64,000 nt of DNA, taken from assembly GCA_016714005.1 (NCBI GenBank), contig JADJOA010000014.1, forward strand, positions 1-64,000, read 5' to 3'. The notes under the pieces were generated by a model, which did not search any database, was not told where the DNA came from, and was given only the letters and a program-made list of their open reading frames with translations. This document shows positions 61,134-64,000 of the stretch, piece after piece. Positions within the stretch are counted from its first letter, which is position 1. Every line of letters begins with the position of its first letter. Origin of the DNA: Bacteroidota bacterium (lineage in GTDB: Bacteria > Bacteroidota > Bacteroidia > AKYH767-A > OLB10). The translations under genes and the position numbers were made by a program.

Positions 61134-62152
61134 TTGAGCCGTGCCGCTTTATTAAAAATTATTTTACCTGGTGCTTTTGTTTTGTTGCTTGGTTTTGTGT
61201 TAGCTCTTTATCTCTCTCTTGCAACTATCACTCCTATAATTCATCCTATAAGAATTGACAGCACCTATGTTAGCCTCAAAAATCAGGAGCTCATTACACA
61301 GACATATAACGATACCACAATAGACCCCGTTCAGCTTTTGTATCATCCATCGCAAATGAACGTAAGTGTTGTTGATGTTCACTGCAAAACTTCTGATGAT
61401 CACATTCTTAATGGATGGTATTATAACAAACCTAAAAATCCATCGGGAACTGCCATTTTATTCATCCCTAATTTGGGGGACAGCAAAATTAGTTTGATGG
61501 AATCATGTAGGTTGTTTAACGATTATGGTTTTTATGTTTTTTGTTTTGATATGCCCGCACATGGCAACAGCACCGGTGATATTTTTTCACTTGAAAAAAA
61601 AACCATTCAATGTTTAAAAACAGTGGTTGATACCATTTTTTATACCGGGAAATTGAAAACCTTGCTGTAATAGGCACTGGTTTTAATTGTTATTTAGCTG
61701 CAAGAATTGCTTCAGAAATAAAACCAAAAGCATTAATATTAAACGACCCGGTAAACGCTGTGGAAGAATATTTGCAAAACATGGCTGAAAGTCGCTGGGG
61801 CGCGTTATCAGTATTGGTTAATCCTTTTACCATTCCTTTGTACGAATATAAAACAGAGGTGCGTATAGATTCTTTAACTTTATCCTCGCTGGTAAAAAAA
61901 AGTATGGTTCCTTTGATGATTGCTGTAACCGCTAATTCCGGTTTGCAAAACCAGGTTGGCGATGCAGTTAAAGTGTTTCAGGAATCGGCTGCACCCGTAA
62001 AAAAATTATGGACGGATAAAGCCAAGGGTTTTATTACGAATACCAATGACGAAGAAAAAAATTATTATCGTGCCGTTTCCGCTTTTATAAACAGCAACAT
62101 TCCAAAAAAAGAAATTACCAACCGAAAAAGAAAAAGTATAGTTGAGCTTTGA
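61134..62152 (+). CDS. alpha/beta-hydrolase-like membrane protein lacking the catalytic Ser, frameshifted
   Basis: About 339 residues. TTG start 61134, 1 nt after the M1 stop; no ATG for over 200 nt. One membrane helix (LPGAFVLLLGFVLALYLSLA) then a hydrolase fold: GWYYNKPKNPSGTAILFIPNLGDSKISLME (HGNxxG region as NLGD), GFYVFCFDMPAHGNSTGD. At the nucleophile elbow the sequence after the missing A near 61650-61652 reads VIGTGFNCYLAARIA, so the usual G-x-S-x-G is G-T-G-F-N with no Ser. The family resembles YqiA/YcjY-type hydrolases but probably is not catalytic. The stop overlaps the dnaG start by 4 nt. Confidence 0.65.
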
Positions 62153-64000
62153 TTACCAAGAGCACCATAGATAAAATAATAGAAACCGCTCGCATTGAAG
62201 AGGTGGTTGGCGATTACGTGGCGTTGAAAAAACGTGGGGCCAATTTACTTGGTAACTGTCCTTTTCATAACGAAAAAACACCATCATTTACCGTTTCACC
62301 TGCGCGGGGTATTTACAAGTGCTTTGGCTGTGGTAAAGCAGGTAATGCTGTGGGCTTTTTAATGGAGCACGACCACTTAACTTATCCTGAAGCATTAAAA
62401 CACCTTGCAAAAAAATATGGCATTGAGGTAGAAGAAGAAAATTATTCTCCCGAACAAATTATTGAACAGAACGAGCGCGAGAGTTTATACGTTGTAAGTT
62501 CTTATGCTCAGAAATATTTTACCGAAACCCTTTTTGAATCGGAAGAAGGCAAAGCAATTGGACTTACCTATTTTAAAGAGCGTGGCTTTAGCGATGACAA
62601 CATTCAGAAATTTCAGTTGGGTTTTTCGTTAAGAGATTGGGATGGGTTTACACAAATTGCTATTGAAAACGGCTTTACAAAAGAAGTGCTCGTAAAATCG
62701 GGCTTAACCATTGAGAAAGAAAATGGCAATGAAGAAACACCTTCACGATTGTATGATAGATTTCGCGGCAGGGTAATTTTTCCGGTGCACAATGTTTCTG
62801 GGAGGGTAATTGCTTTTGGTGCACGTATTTTACAAGCCGATCCTAAAAGCCCTAAATATTTAAACAGCCCCGAATCGGAAATTTATATCAAGAGTAAATC
62901 TTTATATGGCATTTACTTTGCAAAAAAATCAATCATTCAAAATGATGAATGCTTTTTAGTGGAAGGATATACCGATGTTATTTCATTGCATCAAACAGGA
63001 ATTGAAAATGTGGTGGCATCATCGGGCACATCGCTTACTCAAGACCAAATACGTTTAATAGGGCGCTACACAAAAAACGTAACCATACTTTATGATGGAG
63101 ACCCTGCCGGTATTAAAGCATCGTTGCGCGGTATTGATTTAATATTGGAAGAAGGGCTTAATGTAAAAATTGTTTTGTTCCCCGATGGTGAAGACCCTGA
63201 CAGCTACTCCAAAAAAGTTTCTGCCGGTGCCTTGCTACAATACATAAAAGACAATGCAAAAGATTTTATCAATTTTAAAACAGCATTGCTATTACAGGAA
63301 GCGGCTAATGACCCCGTTAAAAAAGCAGCACTTATAAAAGATATTGTAGGAAGCATTGCAAAAATACCCGATGCCATTTTGCGCTCTGCTTACATTAAGC
63401 AATGTGCTGTAATGATGGAGATGAATGAGCAGGTGCTGGTGAGTGAAATGAATAAGCTGCGCAGAGATTCGTTCCGCAAACAATTTACCCAACAAGAAGA
63501 AAACAATGTAGTATCTGATGAATTATTTGACAGCGTAATGTCGGCTAACCAGCCTGTGGTTTCCGATGATTCAACTGCTTGCCAGGAAAAAGAAATTGTA
63601 AGAGTCCTTTTAAACTATGGCGACAGGGAATTTTATTTTCAGCCCGATGAAGGGGAGCCATTGAAACTTGCTGTAAGAGATTTTATGTTGAATGAAATAC
63701 TTACCGATGGTGTTGGTTTTGATGATGAAGTATTAGCAGGAGTTTTTACTTATTTTATTGGGGCAAGCGGAAAAGAGTTTCGGGAAATATTAGATGAGTT
63801 GAAATCTCACAAAGAAGAAAACATAAAGAACAAATCAATTGAATTGCTTTTTAATAAATACGATTTGCACAACTGGGAATCGAAACACATTTACGTAAAA
63901 TCAGAAGAGTTGAATTTTAACGAGGCGGTGGTAAGTCCTGTGTTTTATTTAAAACTCAGAAGAATTCTTAAAATGAAAAGGGAAAACCAGGAGCAGATAA
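62149..64000 (+). CDS. dnaG: DNA primase (partial, runs off the window)
   Basis: DnaG lays RNA primers for replication forks. TTG start at 62149 overlaps the upstream stop (TTGA); the frame is open to the window edge, 617 codons. Zinc finger C37-P-F-H40 ... C58-F-G-C61 (CPFHNEKTPSF, YKCFGCGKAGN), the RNA polymerase core (LGFSLRDWDGF, YDRFRGRVIFPV), Toprim motif E272-GYTD276 (VEGYTDVISLH) and metal motif D316-G-D318 (LYDGDPAGIKA), then the C-terminal DnaB-binding part. No frameshift in 1.85 kb, notable in this window. As a core gene at the end of a chain from the M1 gene, it may be co-transcribed with it. Confidence 0.96.
   Translation, partial: MITKSTIDKIIETARIEEVVGDYVALKKRGANLLGNCPFHNEKTPSFTVSPARGIYKCFGCGKAGNAVGFLMEHDHLTYPEALKHLAKKYGIEVEEENYSPEQIIEQNERESLYVVSSYAQKYFTETLFESEEGKAIGLTYFKERGFSDDNIQKFQLGFSLRDWDGFTQIAIENGFTKEVLVKSGLTIEKENGNEETPSRLYDRFRGRVIFPVHNVSGRVIAFGARILQADPKSPKYLNSPESEIYIKSKSLYGIYFAKKSIIQNDECFLVEGYTDVISLHQTGIENVVASSGTSLTQDQIRLIGRYTKNVTILYDGDPAGIKASLRGIDLILEEGLNVKIVLFPDGEDPDSYSKKVSAGALLQYIKDNAKDFINFKTALLLQEAANDPVKKAALIKDIVGSIAKIPDAILRSAYIKQCAVMMEMNEQVLVSEMNKLRRDSFRKQFTQQEENNVVSDELFDSVMSANQPVVSDDSTACQEKEIVRVLLNYGDREFYFQPDEGEPLKLAVRDFMLNEILTDGVGFDDEVLAGVFTYFIGASGKEFREILDELKSHKEENIKNKSIELLFNKYDLHNWESKHIYVKSEELNFNEAVVSPVFYLKLRRILKMKRENQEQI

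Noticed and set aside
1..64000. tRNA, rRNA, riboswitch or replication origin
   Set aside because: I found no cloverleaf, rRNA block, known riboswitch core or DnaA-box cluster by eye; a covariance-model search would be needed to exclude small RNAs.

Overview
The window comes from a Bacteroidota chromosome, probably a free-living aerobic member of the Chitinophagales/Sphingobacteriales/Flavobacteriales sphere (order is inference). The evidence is low GC, at least seven secreted proteins ending in type IX secretion (T9SS) C-terminal sorting domains, promoter-like motifs of the Bacteroidota type (TTTG-N19/20-TAnnTTTG), a five-helix SdhC, LytTR and propeller sensor proteins, and several DUFs typical of the phylum. 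Aerobic life is suggested by HemF, succinate dehydrogenase and a di-heme peroxidase. No rRNA, tRNA, CRISPR array, prophage or complete insertion sequence is visible.

Layout. 1-4.7 kb (minus): purD, a persulfide-dioxygenase/rhodanese fusion, asd and a small membrane protein. 4.7-11 kb (plus): purB, a DUF4412 protein, a decayed ORF, then a LytTR regulator with a propeller histidine kinase. 11.2-16.7 kb: two T9SS cargo proteins (M4 metalloprotease, SBBP propeller). 17-19 kb: lemA with two TPM-domain genes. 19-27 kb: heme block, with hemA-C-D-E-F-B on minus and hemH on plus, flanking a lipoprotein truncated hemoglobin and a small anchored protein. 27-36 kb: LutB-like protein, a helical-repeat protein and three T9SS surface proteins. 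36-39.4 kb (minus): TonB-domain/TPR protein and an RND exporter. 39.5-44.5 kb (plus): lipoprotein, radical SAM/SPASM protein, pyrC-DUF4296-unknown operon and a TerB-like protein. 44.7-48.3 kb: sdhCAB with a clear promoter and terminator. 48.4-50.7 kb: a DUF4397 protein built of three 684-bp tandem repeats. 51-56.3 kb: a two-component system divergent from a small Cys/His protein, an MbnP-like lipoprotein, an MbnH-like di-heme protein and a damaged outer-membrane protein, a plausible copper-handling module. 56.3-64 kb: M14 carboxypeptidase (T9SS), DinB protein, M1 peptidase, an alpha/beta-hydrolase-like protein without its serine, and the start of dnaG.

Roughly two dozen single-base indels, mostly one missing A or T in a homopolymer, break about twenty genes, including essential ones (purD, asd, hemD, sdhA, pyrC). 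The likeliest explanation is consensus error of the read technology, not pseudogenisation. I therefore annotate each as one gene spanning the break and give the break position. True damage is more likely only for the decayed ORF at 6.86-7.24 kb, the 44.5-44.7 kb remnant and the outer-membrane gene at 55.7-56.3 kb.
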